Under the pieces are notes generated by a model, which saw only the letters and a program-made list of their open reading frames with translations, was not told where the DNA came from and did no database searches. DNA of 22,094 nt from assembly GCA_910585805.1 (NCBI GenBank), contig CAJUFB010000065.1:1-22094 (forward strand), read 5' to 3'. The DNA is from an uncultured Acetatifactor sp. (lineage in GTDB: Bacteria > Bacillota > Clostridia > Lachnospirales > Lachnospiraceae). Shown here piece by piece: positions 20,825 through 22,094 of the stretch. Numbering within the stretch: position 1 is the stretch's first letter; each line of letters opens with the position of its first letter. Made by a program: the position numbers and the translations under genes.

Positions 20825-22094
20825 TTATATCGTCCTCCTCAAATTCAATAATGTCATCCATAACATACGGCACTTCTGCCTCCTGTACCGCGACGCTTCC
20901 TGCCAGTTTCAGCTTGTACTGATACAGGATTCCCATCAGCTGGATGGCAATCAGGGGTGTCAGTGCCACCAGCGCCACCACGCCGAACGCATCCGTCATC
21001 AGATTGCCCCCAACGGCTTTACAGGCCCCGATACTCAGAGGAAGCAGAAATGTCGTCGTCATAGGTCCGCTGGCCACGCCGCCGGAGTCAAAGGCGATAC
21101 CGACGAACATCTTGGGGACAAACCGTGATAAAATTAACGCAATAATATACCCCGGTATAATGATCCATTGAATCGGCAGTCCGGTCAGCACGCGCATCAT
21201 GGACAGGCCCACACTGGCAGACACGCCCAGGGACATACTCAGATTCATGGATTTCGCGGACACGGAACCGTTGGTCACACCTTCCACCTGACGGTTCAGC
21301 ACCTGAATAGCAGGCTCCGCCTTTACGATATAATAACCGATCAGCATGCCGATAGGTACCAGAAGCCACTTCCATGCCTCCGAGGCGATTTCATTCCCCA
21401 ACAGGGAACCCACCGGAGCAAAGCCCACGTTCACTCCGCAGAGGAAAAGCACCAGGCCTATGTATGTATATGCAAAACCGACTGTCACACGCTTTACCTG
21501 CCTGCGCGGATAGCGATGGGTGAGCACCTGAAAGATGACAAACACAGCCGCCACGGGAACCAGGGAGATCAGAACCTCCCTCACATAGGGCGGCATACTG
21601 AAAAGAAATTCTTTTACCACGTCCCGGGTGGTACGCACATGGGCCACCCCTGCCGCGGAATACGCCGCCTCGCTGGGACTGAAGAACATGCCCAGAATCA
21701 GCACCGCCAGTATCGGTCCCACACTGGAAAGCGCCACCAGACCGAAGCTGTCGCTTGAAGCATTCCTGTCACCGCGGACGGATGCAAGACCTACACCCAT
21801 TGCCATGATAAACGGCACCGTCATGGGACCGGTGGTCACACCGCCGGAATCAAAGGCCACTGCCAGAAAATCCCGGGAAACCAGAAAGGATATTCCGATC
21901 AAAACGATATAAAGTCCGATCAATATGGTGGACAGATTGACCTGGAACAAAATACGCAGGATGGCCACGGCCAGGAAAATTCCCACACCCACGGCCACTG
22001 TGAGAATCAGCGTCAGATTGGGAATGGACGGCACCTGTTCCGCCAGCACCTGCAGATCCGGCTCCGAGATCGTGATGATGGCTCCCATGATAAA
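20808..22094 (-). CDS. DUF1538-family integral membrane protein, 5' end beyond window
   Basis: Probable transporter or channel of unknown substrate. At least 428 residues are in the window and the frame stays open through the right edge, so the start is missing; the ATG at 22088 is internal. It is a tandem duplication: the motif IAFDSGGVASGPMTTTF in the second half matches VAFDSGGVTTGPMTVPF in the first, each followed by a Gly-rich membrane stretch and an AFGVVAL or SFGLVAL segment. About a dozen membrane helices. The C-terminal tail is acidic (IIEFEEDD). It is paired with the overlapping PII-like gene, a combination known for this family. Confidence 0.88.
   Translation of the reverse strand, partial: FIMGAIITISEPDLQVLAEQVPSIPNLTLILTVAVGVGIFLAVAILRILFQVNLSTILIGLYIVLIGISFLVSRDFLAVAFDSGGVTTGPMTVPFIMAMGVGLASVRGDRNASSDSFGLVALSSVGPILAVLILGMFFSPSEAAYSAAGVAHVRTTRDVVKEFLFSMPPYVREVLISLVPVAAVFVIFQVLTHRYPRRQVKRVTVGFAYTYIGLVLFLCGVNVGFAPVGSLLGNEIASEAWKWLLVPIGMLIGYYIVKAEPAIQVLNRQVEGVTNGSVSAKSMNLSMSLGVSASVGLSMMRVLTGLPIQWIIIPGYIIALILSRFVPKMFVGIAFDSGGVASGPMTTTFLLPLSIGACKAVGGNLMTDAFGVVALVALTPLIAIQLMGILYQYKLKLAGSVAVQEAEVPYVMDDIIEFEEDDINGGQS

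Overview
The window reads as a chromosomal segment of a low-to-mid GC Gram-positive anaerobe, most likely a Lachnospiraceae-type Clostridium. Reasons: strong AGGAGG-type ribosome binding sites before almost every gene, sigma-A promoters with extended -10 elements, and a gene set typical of that group (CmpB-type membrane protein, AzlCD, PadR/HAAS/DUF4097 module, DUF1538 plus PII-like pair). No rRNA, tRNA, insertion sequence or CRISPR array was found. Species cannot be settled from sequence alone.

The core (about 870-15,700) is a polyamine island. Leftward aguA-aguB (1890-2993, 867-1787) diverge from rightward nspC (3640-4815). Further right, a leftward operon speD-speA-speE-carboxy(nor)spermidine synthase runs from 15084 to 10403. 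Together they encode arginine -> agmatine (SpeA) -> N-carbamoylputrescine (AguA) -> putrescine (AguB). Two separate routes to spermidine follow: the decarboxylated-AdoMet route (SpeD, SpeE) and the aspartate-semialdehyde route (carboxyspermidine synthase, NspC). Lodged between these blocks are an AzlCD amino-acid exporter (5196-6451), an EcsA-like ABC exporter pair (6799-9082) and a pyridoxal/pyridoxamine kinase (9531-10358) that could supply PLP to SpeA and NspC.

The most interesting non-coding stretch is 15344-15675. It holds a strong leftward promoter, about 295 nt of AT-rich sequence with at least six short hairpins, and a canonical intrinsic terminator, all upstream of and co-directional with the speD operon. 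I see no good promoter between that terminator and speD, so this may be an attenuator or riboswitch-like leader, or a stand-alone structured RNA. I could not match it to a known class. Other signals are a 38-bp element shared by the nspC leader and the speA-speE gap, three tandem 20-bp repeats and an orphan rightward promoter behind nspC, and a near-identical promoter architecture (TTGCAA-N14-TGA-TAnnAT) at three leftward genes.

To the right lie a leftward padR-HAAS-DUF4097 envelope module (18289-15834), a noticeably AT-richer RmlD-like reductase (18500-19297), an unrecognised protein with a possible nuclease-like strand and a winged-helix tail (19369-20112), and a leftward DUF1538 membrane protein plus PII-like regulator (22094-20129) whose first gene runs off the right edge. 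The left edge carries a CmpB-family membrane protein (to 809) that appears to have a frameshift near position 54.
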